Below, piece after piece: positions 24,640-35,800 of a stretch of 64,000 nt of DNA; the stretch's first letter is position 1; each line of letters starts with the position of its first letter. The DNA comes from Blasia pusilla. Taxonomy: Eukaryota > Marchantiophyta > Marchantiopsida > Blasiales. A program made the position numbers and the translations under genes. The notes under the pieces were generated by a model, which worked only from the letters and a program-made list of their open reading frames with translations, ran no database searches and was not told where the DNA came from. The stretch covers positions 18,538,001-18,602,000 of the forward strand of contig CM114274.1 of NCBI GenBank assembly GCA_050084515.1, read 5' to 3'.

Positions 24640-25120
24640 GTGAATCATGCTAATAAAAGTCGGCGCCAAGTAAGTTTCCAAGTTGGGGAACAAGTGTGGT
24701 TGAGTATAAAGAATCTCACTCTTCCGAAGGAATTATCCGCAAAGTTGTCAGCCAAGTATGTTGGACCGTATGTGATCAAGGCAAAGCCGTTTGAGGATGT
24801 GTACACACTAGAGTTGCCAAACGAGTTCAAGATTCAGCCGACTTTCCATACGTCATTATTGAAGAAGTGTCTTCAAGACAATGTGCGTCCGGAACAAAGG
24901 ATTGTGTTGGGACCACAATCGGTCATTAGAAATGAAGAACCAAAGTTCGAGGTGGAGACCATTCTGCGTTCAAGACGTAGAACCGCCAAGTATGAGTACT
25001 TGGTCAAGTGGAAAGGCTACCATGTAAAGAGATGACTTGGATTGCGGAGGCAGATCTTGAACAAAGGAAAGAGGCGTTACGAGACTTCAAATGGATGCAA
25101 GATAGACGCATATATTAGTA
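24640..25120 (+). pseudogene. Gypsy relic 2: integrase C-terminus and chromodomain
   Basis: The GPY/F-type module has the blocks GEQVWLS, LPKELSAKLSAKYVGPY and FHTSLLKKC. It leads into a chromodomain recognisable by VETIL-SRRR, YEYLVKWKGY. A frameshift and stop at 25035 cut the chromodomain after its WKGY block; its remainder continues in another frame to about 25118. The chromodomain places this element among the chromoviruses. Confidence 0.85.
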
Positions 25121-26005
25121 CATGGTGAAGCAAAGGACATAACTTGTGACCATGAAGCTTAGGCCGATAACCCGTTGTAAGTAGAAAAGTTTAGTTGTTG
25201 CAATAAAGAATGCACGGATTTGGAGATTCGATGCTAGTGATTGTGAGTTTGACTTTGGTAGTGCATGTCAATGAGTAGTTCTTCATATGCTTTGGATGTA
25301 AGTTAAGGAGGCCAAACAATGAGTATTTGAGGTGAGATCTTTGTCATGACCATACGGATTATGTCGTAGAGTATGGTGTGCTGGTAGAGGCCATTCCTTA
25401 TGTAGGACCGTAGTGGCTTGGTAGAGATGCGGTTCCATACATAGGGTTGGGGGTTACTCACTTGGGGGTGACTTTCCCAGTAGGGCCCGCTCTTAGGTTG
25501 GAGGATATAAGGTGGCTTGCCCTCAAAGAACATCAATTCTTTGAGTTGAGCACTATGCGTTGGGAGTTAGCCTTGGTAGTGAGTAGAGCTCTTGGCTATG
25601 GTGTTTCCCGCAAGCTTCGACCTAGATTCTCCCATCGTGGAGTGGATTTGGCTCGATTGTATGTGATTGTAAACGTGTTTTATGACAGTAGGTTTTTCAC
25701 GGATTTCAGTTGTGGTACACTTGCGTTTGTGGATACTCTCGTCTATGTTATGTATGTATGTGCATATGGTATGTCAGCGATGTATGTTTTATGACGATGT
25801 GGATTCGCACGACATCTTTTATTCAAATAAGGCATCTAGATCAAGACCATGTGTTGAAGTACTAACATTTGGACCTGCCCTAACGTCGACAGGGTAGATT
25901 AGTCTGTCTTGGGGTTTGTGGTGATCTCATTCATGTTGCATGAGTGAACTTAGTGACGCGACTAAGTAGGATACGATTGACCCAAAAGTAGTACGAGTTG
26001 GCCGG

Positions 26006-27030
26006 TGCGCCTTCTCTCCTTGAACGTTAATCTTTGTTCTTGCGGAAGTGTGCTTTCAGTAGGTCACGCTCTCAAGGCTGATCTGCATCCAAAGACGCAC
26101 TTTAGTTAGTCAGGTCTGGATCAATCACGATGCTAACTTTCCGAGTTCTCGTCTCGGTCTCTCATCAAGCTCACCCTTCCTAGTTTCACGGTCGACAACA
26201 CAGGCAAGTCTCGAAAGACTTGAGACAGACTTTCTGGTCGGTTTAGGAACCTCAAACAACGTTTCGTGCCTAGCGGTTCCAACTATCCAATTGACATCCA
26301 ATGGGTCCTTAATCAAGACTCACACAAAATGAATCACGGGTTGGAATCCAATTGTGGTGTACAAAGTCCACTCCCTTGGATCAGGTTTGGGTTTCAACTT
26401 CCAATGCCAAATTCTTGGTCCATCCCGTGCCCTTGAGACGCTGTTTGGTGCTCAAAGTGGGAATTCGTGTTCCAAGACATCTTGGAGAGACTCTTCCCTT
26501 ACTAGTACTTCTGGGGATTCTAGGATCCCCCCTAACTTTAGGGAAAGACAACCGGACCCCTCAAACTGGCCCTCAACCTGATTACTCTCGCTGTTGTTTT
26601 TGGCCAATATCTCAGCCTATACTTATGCTTTTCCTAAGATTTTTGATGTGTTGGAAGCATCTTAAGATAAGCTTTCCAATGCGTCCTTATTTGTCCCCAA
26701 TGCATCTTAGGGTTAAACGTTATAGTCCAAAACACAATCGAATTCCCCAAACGCTAGTCGTGTTCCAAACTGGTTCTCATCTCTTTGGCAACCAACCTCC
26801 AAAGACTCAACTCATCTGAAGTCTTGGTTCCTGTTTCGTCTAGGTTTCATGGTCACGACCACTAATGCGTGAAATACACAATTCTATTCCGCGTTTTGTC
26901 TCTTGGACTTTTCCGATAGAACTTCCAAAAGCCTCTCCAAAACGCGATCATCATAGTGTGAGTCTACTTCAGTTCTAATATTCCGCTTGGCACCTATTTG
27001 GTGTTTGTTTGGTTATGAGGGTCACGACGA
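26006..27030 (+). repeat. Right LTR of gypsy relic 2
   Basis: A diverged copy of the left LTR in the same orientation, slightly longer (~1025 versus 966 bp). Its start (TGCGCC) and end (GTCACGACGA) are degenerate. Confidence 0.7.
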
Positions 27031-27066
27031 GTTATTTCTAGATCTTTTGATCTTAATTTAGATATT

Positions 27067-28358
27067 TTGAAAGGTCTACAATACATGTTACATGAATGCA
27101 ATCCATATGTGAAGATCTTTTGTCATATGGCATATGAAGCAAGTGACCTTAAGATGCGGATCATCCTCAAGGCAAGTAAGAGAAGTCTTGATGCAAAGAG
27201 TTATAACTTACCGACTGCTTCTGAGGTTATTGTTATTTTTTCGGGTGATGGAAGTGACCATCGTGATGTAGTTGTACGACTTCATGGAGGAGGACTAAAG
27301 CGTATATCCAACCTCAATGAAGCATATATTCCATTACACTTTATTTTGCTATTTATCTATGGTGAATCATGTTGGTATATTGGAATACCCTTTGGGAGAA
27401 TCAAAGGCTATAGAGATTCCCAACAAATGGGTCGTATTATTCATGGGGAGGAAGGACACCTGGAACCTTTGGATAATTTCATGGATGGGGAAAGAGTTGA
27501 TGGTGATATCCTTGAGGAAAGAAGAACAAAGAGTGTTACTGCCTTGCAATTTGAATATTTTTTACTTCAAACATAGATTGGAGAAGAAGATCACAATCAC
27601 TTATTGCGGTTTGGTCGACTTACTCAAGAATATATGGTTGATCTCTACGCCACTATAGAGATGCAATAATTATCATGGGTTTACCTAAATCATAAGAAGT
27701 TGAGAGCCGAATTATATCAAGATGTAAAGGACGTTATCCATTGACAGGATGTGGATAGTTGAAGGTTTGGGAGACGCATTATATTACCTTCTTCTTTTAT
27801 TGGAGGTCCACATCATATGCATCAATTGTATCAAGATGTAATAGCAATTGTAAGACATTTTGGGAAGCATGACTACTTTTTGACCATGACATATAATTCA
27901 AAGTGGGAGGAGATTACATTTGTATTATCACTTGCCAAACTACTGCAGACCGACCATATTTGATGATATGGGTTTTGGAGAAGAAAAAGAAGGAGTTGTT
28001 ACGACTCATAATGAAGAAGTAGATATTGGGCCGAGTTATCGCATGCATCAATGTGGTGGAATTCCAAAAAAGAGGTTTGCCACATGTGCACATACTTATT
28101 ATTTTAGATCATGAGGATAAACCACGTACCACTTATGATTATGATCGAATCATTTCAGTTGAAATCCCTGATCAATCCGCCCATCCAAGATTGTATTCTA
28201 TCATTGCTCATTGCATGGTTCATGGGCTATGTGGACCATTAAATCCAAATGCACATTGTATGGATAAGGAAAAAATGAAGTGTACAAAAGGCTATCCCAA
28301 AGCTTTTGCGGCTAGCACTATAGAAACAGAAGATGGTTACCCGATCTATCACAAATAA
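27067..28358 (+). pseudogene. Helitron Rep domain with HUH motif
   Basis: The start reads LQYMLHECNPYVKIF. Further on come RRIILPSSFIGGP-HHM-QLYQDV-AIVRHFGK (about 27770-27870) and the FLTMTYNSKW block. The HUH motif is legible as GLPHVHILIIL at about 28074-28106. It is followed by the CMVHG-CG-NP and CTKGYPKAF blocks (28212-28302). Several stops and frame changes break the chain. Confidence 0.85.
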
Positions 28359-28517
28359 GGATTATTTTCTTTGGTTACAATTTTTATTATTACAATAGAT
28401 GTGGTATATATATTTGTAATATAATGAGATATTAATAAGTTTTTATTGTATTTTTATATATTGGAGAATGGGAGGGAAATTATTAAGTGCGAACATTGAT
28501 TAGATAATCCCTGGGTC

Positions 28518-28878
28518 GTGCCTTATAATCCGATGTTATGCATTCTCTTCGATTGTTACATTAATTTGGAAATCAAAAATAGTGTTTTTGCCGTCAAGTA
28601 CTTATACAAATATTTTTATAAGGAGTCTGATGTTGTGTCATTTAAGTTGTCAAAGGATATGAATACATCAAACACAATTGACGTTATTGACGAGACATTT
28701 CTCCAGATATATATCTTCTTTGGAGGCATGTTGGCGTCTCTTCAAGTTTAGTCTACATGCTGAACTTCCAAATATTGAGCGATTATCAATTCATCTGCTA
28801 GAGCAACAATTAGTCTACTTCAATGAAGTTGATGCTCCTCAAGATATTTTGCAAAAAAAAAAAAGAAGACAACCTTGA
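28518..28878 (+). pseudogene. Helitron Rep C-terminal region with tyrosine motif
   Basis: The YNPML...D-C-Y-I-N-L-E blocks lead to AVKYLYKYFYK (about 28590-28622), the Helitron catalytic tyrosine region with both Tyr residues present. Then come the EACWRLF and HAELPNIERLSIHL blocks, in a shifted frame from about 28722. Confidence 0.8.
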
Positions 28879-29163
28879 CCTAATGGTTTGCAACCAATTT
28901 ATCTTACTCTAGTGCTCAATAATATCTACATATAGATTTTCTTTCATATTATTGTTGGAATAACAAGAGATGGATTCGTAGGATACAAAATATAAATGGT
29001 TGTGGTCATCTTAGTGGCGGCTTATACCTTACTCATCTAGGTAAATACTCAAAAATCCTTTGTAAATATTTTTCTTTTATATACCAACCTCAAAAAATAT
29101 TGTATTTATATTGGGATGAGCTAATTATTCTACTTATTCATAGGTGAAGGAGAACGTCATTGG

Positions 29164-31439
29164 TTGAGATTACTTCTGCATCATGTTCGAGGAGCAACTA
29201 CATACAAATGCTTAAGAATTGTTCATGGGGTAATATGTCCAACTTTTAAGGAGGCTGCTATCCAATTGGGACTTCTTGAGGATGATAGGGAATTCTTCTC
29301 TTGCTTTGAAGAAACTCCTTTGATCCGTACAGGTTCCTCATTTCGCCGTCTTTTTGCAATTATTATAGCGTACAACACACATGCTAAACCTGCTAGACTA
29401 TGGAGTCAATTCTTGGTTCCATTGATAGAAGATCTCTTAAATGAGAAATGTCAGGTAAGAATTCATTACATAATTCATTTTCTTCCTAATAGTATCTTTT
29501 ATTAAGTATTCGACATTCCTAATTGTATCTTCTATTAATTATTCAACCTACTAACCATGATTTGGGGTATTTTTGGAATCCCTAATCTTCTCGTTCATGA
29601 TGTCATAGTTAATACTGGATTGTTGGAAGTCCATTGTTATTTACAAGATCAAGGAAAGAGATTGTCTGTCTTTCTAGACATGCCCCAAGCTAATTTCCTG
29701 AGCTTTCATTCACACTCATATTTGGAGTAACAAGAGCTATTATACGATGTGGAAGAATTATTTGAGCAAGTGCAATTGGGAGAAGCATGTCTTAATGAAA
29801 GACAATATATTATTTGGGACGCTATTCATGATGAGTTTGATCAAATATGTGCGAATGCTCCATCATCTCTAAAAGTATTTTTCATCGACATTCCAGGTGG
29901 AACGAGAAAAAACTTTTTCTAGAATCTTCTCCTCGCAAGTGTAAGGAGTGCAAGGAGCCTTGGTCGTTGCGTTATCTGGAATAGCTGCTCTATTGTTAGA
30001 CGGAGGACGTAATGTTCATTCACGCTTCAAAAATCCCCATCAATCTTCATGAGAGCTCTACTTGCAAGTAAGTGTCATAGTTATTTTAACTAGCTTGAAT
30101 TATGTTCATACGGAAATTTGAATTACTCTAAGTATTACAACTTCTAATATACTTCCGTTTTTTTTTTGTAGTTTATCAGTCGATAGTGATGGAGGACGCT
30201 AAATCCGTGATGCAATGCTCATTATATGGGATGAAGCACCTATGGCTCATCATCATGCATTTAAGGCTGTAAATCAAACTCTATAAGATATTATGGGAGT
30301 TGTTTCAGATGATCTACGACAAATACCATTTGGTGGAAAACTTGTGGTATTTGGTGTTGATTTTCGTCAAGTGTTGCCTGTTGTTCGTCATGGGGATCGG
30401 CCTCAAATCTTCCAAGCCACCATAAAGAAGTCATCTCTTTGGTCTAATGTGAAGGTCGTGAAGTTGACAATAAATATGCGAGTTCAAAGATTGGAAGATC
30501 ATTTGCGTAGTGAACAACAAGATTTTGCTAATTGGTTATTGGAAGTGGGAGAGGGTCGTGAACCTTTGCATCCTTATTGGGGAGAAGAATTCATAGGATA
30601 ACCATCTGAAATTGTTACTAAAAGTAACAAGATATGCGATCTTATTGATATGATCTATGACAATTTTCCTAACGCATTCCATGACATTGATTTCTTGAGA
30701 GATATGGCTATTTTGACTTTGAGAAATAAAGATGTTGACAACATAAATGCAAACCTTATGTCTCGGTTTCCTGGAGAGGTATATACTCTTAACATATAGA
30801 TGTTTTCTTATGGAAACTTTTTTTGGGAAGTTTGTAAACTAAAAATATTTTTTCTTACAAATTCATTGAATATTGTGTACAAGAGCATATTTACCTTAGC
30901 GTCCACTCTATTGTGAATGAGAGGATGAGTCATATATATCCAACTGACTTTTTGAACACATGGTTGCCATCTGTACTTCCTTCGCATCGTTTGTGTTTGA
31001 AGATTGGTGCACCAATCATGCTATTACAAAGTATGAATGGATCACATGGACAAGCAAACGGGACAAGATTGGCAATTCATGGATTTATGCAGCATTGCAT
31101 AGATGGTGAAATTATCACTAGGAAGAATATTGGCGATCGAGTCTTTATTCCAAGTATCCCATTGATTGCATCAGATTTAGGTTTTCCATTTGATTTACGT
31201 AGGTTCAATTCCCTATTTTACGGGCTTTTGCTATGATTATTAATAAATCTTAATGTCAAATTTTGCAAAAGGTTGGCATTTACTTGCCTTCTCCAAATTT
31301 TTCTCATGGTCAATTGTATGTAGCGTTATCTAGGGTAGGGAAGAGAAGTTCCATCCACGTTACCATTAGAAGCGATGAACATTCAAATAAGGAAGGTGAA
31401 TACACACGAAATGTAGTGTATAAAGAGATACTTGGATGA
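29164..31439 (+). pseudogene. Helitron PIF1-type helicase domain
   Basis: The helicase is in pieces. A spacer domain lies at 29145-29450 (RHWLRLLLHHVRGATTY). The Walker A region near 29897 reads GGTRKNFF instead of the family GGTGKT, so the P-loop is damaged. Walker B lies near 30217 as IIWDEAPMAH. GVDFRQVLPVV is at 30355-30390. Later PIF1 motifs lie at 30913-31236 and in the final LYVALSRVGKRSSIHV block. Introns or insertions may account for gaps at about 29455-29560 and 30065-30170. Confidence 0.85.
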
Positions 31440-31609
31440 AATAAAAATTGAAATTATGTTATAGGCACCTTATAATTAGTAGCATGAGCAATGAGATCCT
31501 CACGACCTTCTCTTTACGGTAGCATAGATGAGATCGATCGCATGGAGATTCCCTCACGATAGTCCAATCTACCCATCCACGTAAAGATCACGACACTCAT
31601 GAAAAAATG

Positions 31610-31930
31610 TCACCTTACTAGTTTAAATGATCAAATAGATGTCCACTAGTCTATTACATTGCTATTCTCGTTAAAGCATTTATGGTAAGTCACACTCGTG
31701 AAGACTAGACACCCCAAGGAAGCCTGGGACGCACTAACGAAAAGATTCAAGTCCTCTCTTAAAATTAGGAAGTTGTAATTGAAACAATACTTAGGTTAGG
31801 AAAGGAACGAGAGCATAACTCGGGGGAAGTATTTTTCAAATGGATAAGGGGACCCATATTTTGTTTCTCACGTGGATGAATCATTTGGCAAATAAACGAA
31901 GAGAGTATGGGGTGAGGCCTTAAAAAACAA
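31610..31930 (+). pseudogene. Probable copia-type gag (UBN2-like) fragment
   Basis: The plus strand at about 31700-31790 reads PKEAWDALTKRFKS, then a K-x-R-K-L-x-L-K-Q-Y-L block. This is the signature stretch of copia-type gag polyproteins, in which an A-K-E-A-W-D-x-L motif precedes an R-x-x-L-x-x-x-L helix. Stops surround it and no pol follows. Confidence 0.45.
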
Positions 31931-32802
31931 ATTTAGCAAGGGGAGTAGGAGGTGACCCTTGAAATTTTCTTCAGGTTTTTGTTAGGGCTATTTCTCAACA
32001 GAAAAACACCGAAACTCATTTGAATTTCAATGAAAACGCCACACGTAAACCGGCCACAAACTGGTTCACGACTCACTGGATGTTGCGTCAACTTCTGGCT
32101 CGAGGCAAGGCGATTGCATCTGGTTTCAGATCGGTTGGCGAAGCATGCCATGATTTGCAGTTGAGGAATGGTGAAGGCGTTTGAAATGACTCTAAGAAGA
32201 GCTGGATGAGTGCAGATTCCAAGGAGCGAGTTTCTTGTTCGTCGTGGGGTCCTGCTTCGTTGATTTCTCACGAGAAGGTTGGACGTCTTGTAACTAGCAA
32301 AGCAGTGGGTGAATTTGAATCGAGTTCTGTGTGCCGCGTTGATTGGGTGTGTTTCGTTCAGGATATAGCATTTAAAAGGTCCTGAAGATTGTGCCAGTGT
32401 AGTGCAAGAGAGGTGGAGTACGTGTAAGCAAGGAAACTAAATTTCTCTTACGATTCCCCCGCCTCGTTTGCAGTCATCAAAGTCCGCCGAGCACATTCCG
32501 TGAGCAGCCATGGCAAAATCATGAGATGATGTAAAAATGAATGGTGACCAGCCTCAAGGAGCCATTTCCTACTAGAATCGTAGTGTGATTTAAACGTAGC
32601 ATCTTCGACGCATGGAGCTATTTTCTGTCATCGTCAATTGAAATTGAGTTGTGCATCTACAATGTCTGGGCCATGGTTAACACAGGAGGATAATCAAGGA
32701 GAGATCAACAACAACAGAAGGCTAATCCATACGCAAGATTCTTGTATATTATAACTATGTCCTGGGTTGTGGAAGATTAAGGTTTCTCAAATAAATTTGG
32801 CT
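31931..32802. promoter_or_regulatory. Presumed promoter and 5' UTR of the tRNA nucleotidyltransferase gene
   Basis: This non-coding flank lies between a transposon scrap and the start codon at 32803. TATATTATAACTATG lies about 50 bp before the start. I cannot place the transcription start. Confidence 0.3.
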
Positions 32803-35800
32803 ATGAACGTCCTCGCAATTTTCAGCAGATTCGCACTACCGTTACGTGGACTGGTTGCAGTAAGCTTCAGCAGTCTGCAACCGGCCGTGGTCTTGTCATC
32901 TTCTGTAGTGGTAGGAGGTTTGCGCTCGAGGACGACACGAAAGTCTGCAGCAACCGCATTGCGACAGGAGATTCGGGCTTCAGGTCGTGGCAATTGTCTG
33001 TTTAAAAGGGCTGCAGCTAGTTTTCAAACCACGACATTGGCTTCCTCTCAGTTGAGTGAGGAGGCTTCAAATTTGGTAACCAGTCATAATCCAAAGGAGG
33101 AACCCACGCGTGTTAAAATGTTTACTGTATTGGAGAAAGTGGAGCTTACAGAGATGGAGCAACGCATTTTTTCTATTCTGACAGCCACCTTGAAGCATTT
33201 TAATTTGAAGACTCAGCTGAGGGTGGCAGGTGGCTGGGTTCGTGACAAGGTACTTTTCGGCCTGGGTTTTTCATAGAGCTGTTTTCAACGATTTTCGTAT
33301 TACGGCAACAAGGAGATACACTAGCGCGATGTGTAGGACGAATTGTATGAAGGAAGAAAAGCGACATTGAGCCTTATTCAACAAACTCTTTTCTGGTAAC
33401 ACACTGTCTTGTCTCTGGTAGATCTGATACTGACAGGTGCGTTTGGACTCACTTTCCGCAGCTAATTGGAAAGCATTGCATGGACATTGATATTGCTCTA
33501 GATGACATGCTCGGCCGGGTCTTCTGTGAGAAAGTCAACGAGTACCTTCAGATCATTGGGGAGGTGACTCACAGTGTCGGTGTAATTTCACGGTATATTT
33601 GAAACCACTGTGTGCGTCTGCTTTTTTCTTCCTGCAATCAAGGTTGACTTGGAGGTTTGCCACAATTCTTGCTGAATAAGTTGGTGCCGATCGTAATAAG
33701 AATCACTTCTTAATCAGCATTCTGCATCGGTTCCATTTCTCTGAAAACCCTCCTCAATCTTGGAGCTACCCGGATGCAGCAACCCGAGCCAGTCCAAGCA
33801 CCTGGAGACTGCCAATATGCGAATTCTTGGAATCTCAATAGACTTCGTGAATCTGCGGGCAGAAACGTACGCTGAAAACAGCCGTATTCCTCAGATGGTA
33901 TGAATTGTGTGGATAATGTAGGTTGTTCAACAACACTCTCGTCCTTCATTGATCTTGTTGGTCCTTTGTTGTGTCTCTAATGTGTAGTAGGTAGTCAAAA
34001 TTGAAGAGTTTAGTACCTACCTAACCATACGGGCCTGTCATGTGCATGCAGGAATTTGGCACACCTGAGCAAGATGCCTTTCGACGTGATTTAACTATCA
34101 ACAGGTTTTTCTGTCTTTGTGATGATCTCCAATCAACAGTTTTGATGGCAATTAGTATTCACTTCGCCGTGATTGTTGACTGCAATTTCCTCAGGATTGG
34201 AAACAGTAGTACATGCACAACATGAAGTCTTGTAAAATTGCAATTCTGTCTCTTAGATATAAACTTGTCAGATGATCCTCAGCAAAGCCTTTTGAGATTT
34301 GTAGCCTACAACGCCCTTGAAAAGGAATTACTTGTCAGCTTTTGTCCTTGTTGCAAACGGTGTCCTTATCTGAGAGTAAGAATAGAGCAACTGTGATAGC
34401 CATCTGCATTCCACCTACCTGTTTGAGAATTTTCCCCATGTTGCGTACAAGACATGAGGACCTGTGAGTGTTGGGCTTACCGACTTTCATTGTTATGACA
34501 AGGATTTCTTGGGCATGAAATTTGTTTGCAGTCTATTTTATAATATCAACACAGGTACGGTGGAGGACTTCACTAAGAGAGGTAAAATCTACCTTTGTGC
34601 CATTGCAGATAAATAATTTCCGTGTTATCTTGTCCAAATGATAGCCAGACACAGGAGCAATACTGGTTTAGTCGTTGTTATTTGAGTCTTTCTTCATTCT
34701 AATGTTTTAGATATCTTGGTTATGGTCTAATATCTCTCACAAAAGGACATCCCTGTACATCTTGACAGGATTGGCAGATCTCAGGTCGGGAATTATCTGC
34801 ACTCCTCTGTCTCCAGAATCAACTTTCTTGGATGATCCACTTCGAGTTTGCCGTGCCATTCGATTTGGTAACTGCTACCAGACATGAATGTGGCTTGTTT
34901 TTTCCACCATTTTCCCTACAAGAAAGTGTTTGACCTATCTGTAAAAGTTCCCTGCAGCGCTTAGTCGTTCGTCCATGCCACTGTCAATAGAGCACGAGCG
35001 AGTTTTCACTTCTCTGTGTGTGTTCATTACAGCCAGGGTTAAAGGGTGAGTCATTGTTTCACTTGAGAGTAGAATTGGTGAGAAAGATTGGCTTCTTTTT
35101 ACCCAAATCACCCTTCTATCCATTTGATCACAGTCACATGATTTGAATCTACTTAGTTTCTAGAAGAGATATGCCTTCAAACTCGGAGGGCATTTAAGAA
35201 TGTTCCCTAATATGGTTTTCTTCCAGGTTCTCGGTTTCAATTTAAGTTGGATGAAGAGTTGAAGAAGGCAGCAGCAAGTGAAGCTGTGAGGACTGCTCTT
35301 GCATGTAAAGTCAGCAGAGAACGTATTGGCCATGAGGTATGACTCTTTCTGCGCAAAATGAACAAAATTTTGTGACTTAGCATATTGGTTCCTTGTGAGG
35401 AAGGGACATCTTACTTAACAGCGGTGCAGATTGAGCTTATGTTGGCAGGACAACAGCCAGAACAGGCCATGCATTACCTGGATGACCTCAACCTTTTCTC
35501 TTCCGTGTTCCATGTTGACCCAAAGGCACAGCCAGATCCCCAAATTCCAGAGAATTATGGAAGGTACATTCTTTACTAGGCTTTGACTCTATCTTTCAAC
35601 TTTACGATGTGGACAGGCCATAGATGTTTGGAACCAGAACTTTTTTCCTTATGCTATGTAGGTCACTGGAATGAGTGTCCATATGGACAAGGCTACTACT
35701 GCCTGTGCAGACTGCTTGCAAGTAATACTATGGCTCAATCAGTGTGGAGTGGATGGTCTTTTGTGAAGATCCTTATTTTGCATCAGTTTCAACAATATAT

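Larger units (their letters stand above)
21100..27030 (+). mobile_element. Ty3/gypsy chromovirus relic 2 (gag-less) with both LTRs
   Basis: Diverged direct repeats bound the element: a left LTR at 21100-22065 and a right LTR at about 26006-27030. Between them lie the pre-RT region, RT, RNase H, integrase and a chromodomain on the plus strand. The pre-RT blocks begin about 60-200 bp after the left LTR, so gag and most of the protease are deleted. Flanks GTTGT (21095-21099) and GTTAT (27031-27035) may be an eroded 5-bp target duplication. Stops and frameshifts in every domain and considerable LTR divergence indicate an old insertion. Confidence 0.85.
27067..31439 (+). mobile_element. Autonomous-type Helitron relic (Rep/helicase)
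   Basis: A plus-strand series of broken frames reads as the RepHel protein of plant Helitrons: Helitron-like N domain, HUH replication-initiator motif, tyrosine motif, then a PIF1-type helicase, ending near 31439. The 5' part is missing. The right LTR of the gypsy element ends 37 bp before the first recognisable residue. A CTAG|T at 31618-31621 could be the 3' terminus, but its hairpin is weak. Confidence 0.85.

Noticed and set aside
31618-31621. CTAG as the definite 3' end of the Helitron relic
   Set aside because: CTAG|T is present but the preceding stem is weak (GACA...TGTC) and the intervening sequence is unremarkable; left as a possibility only.
32767-32802. Upstream extension of the nucleotidyltransferase frame from a TTG codon
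   Set aside because: No ATG; the first ATG in frame is at 32803.
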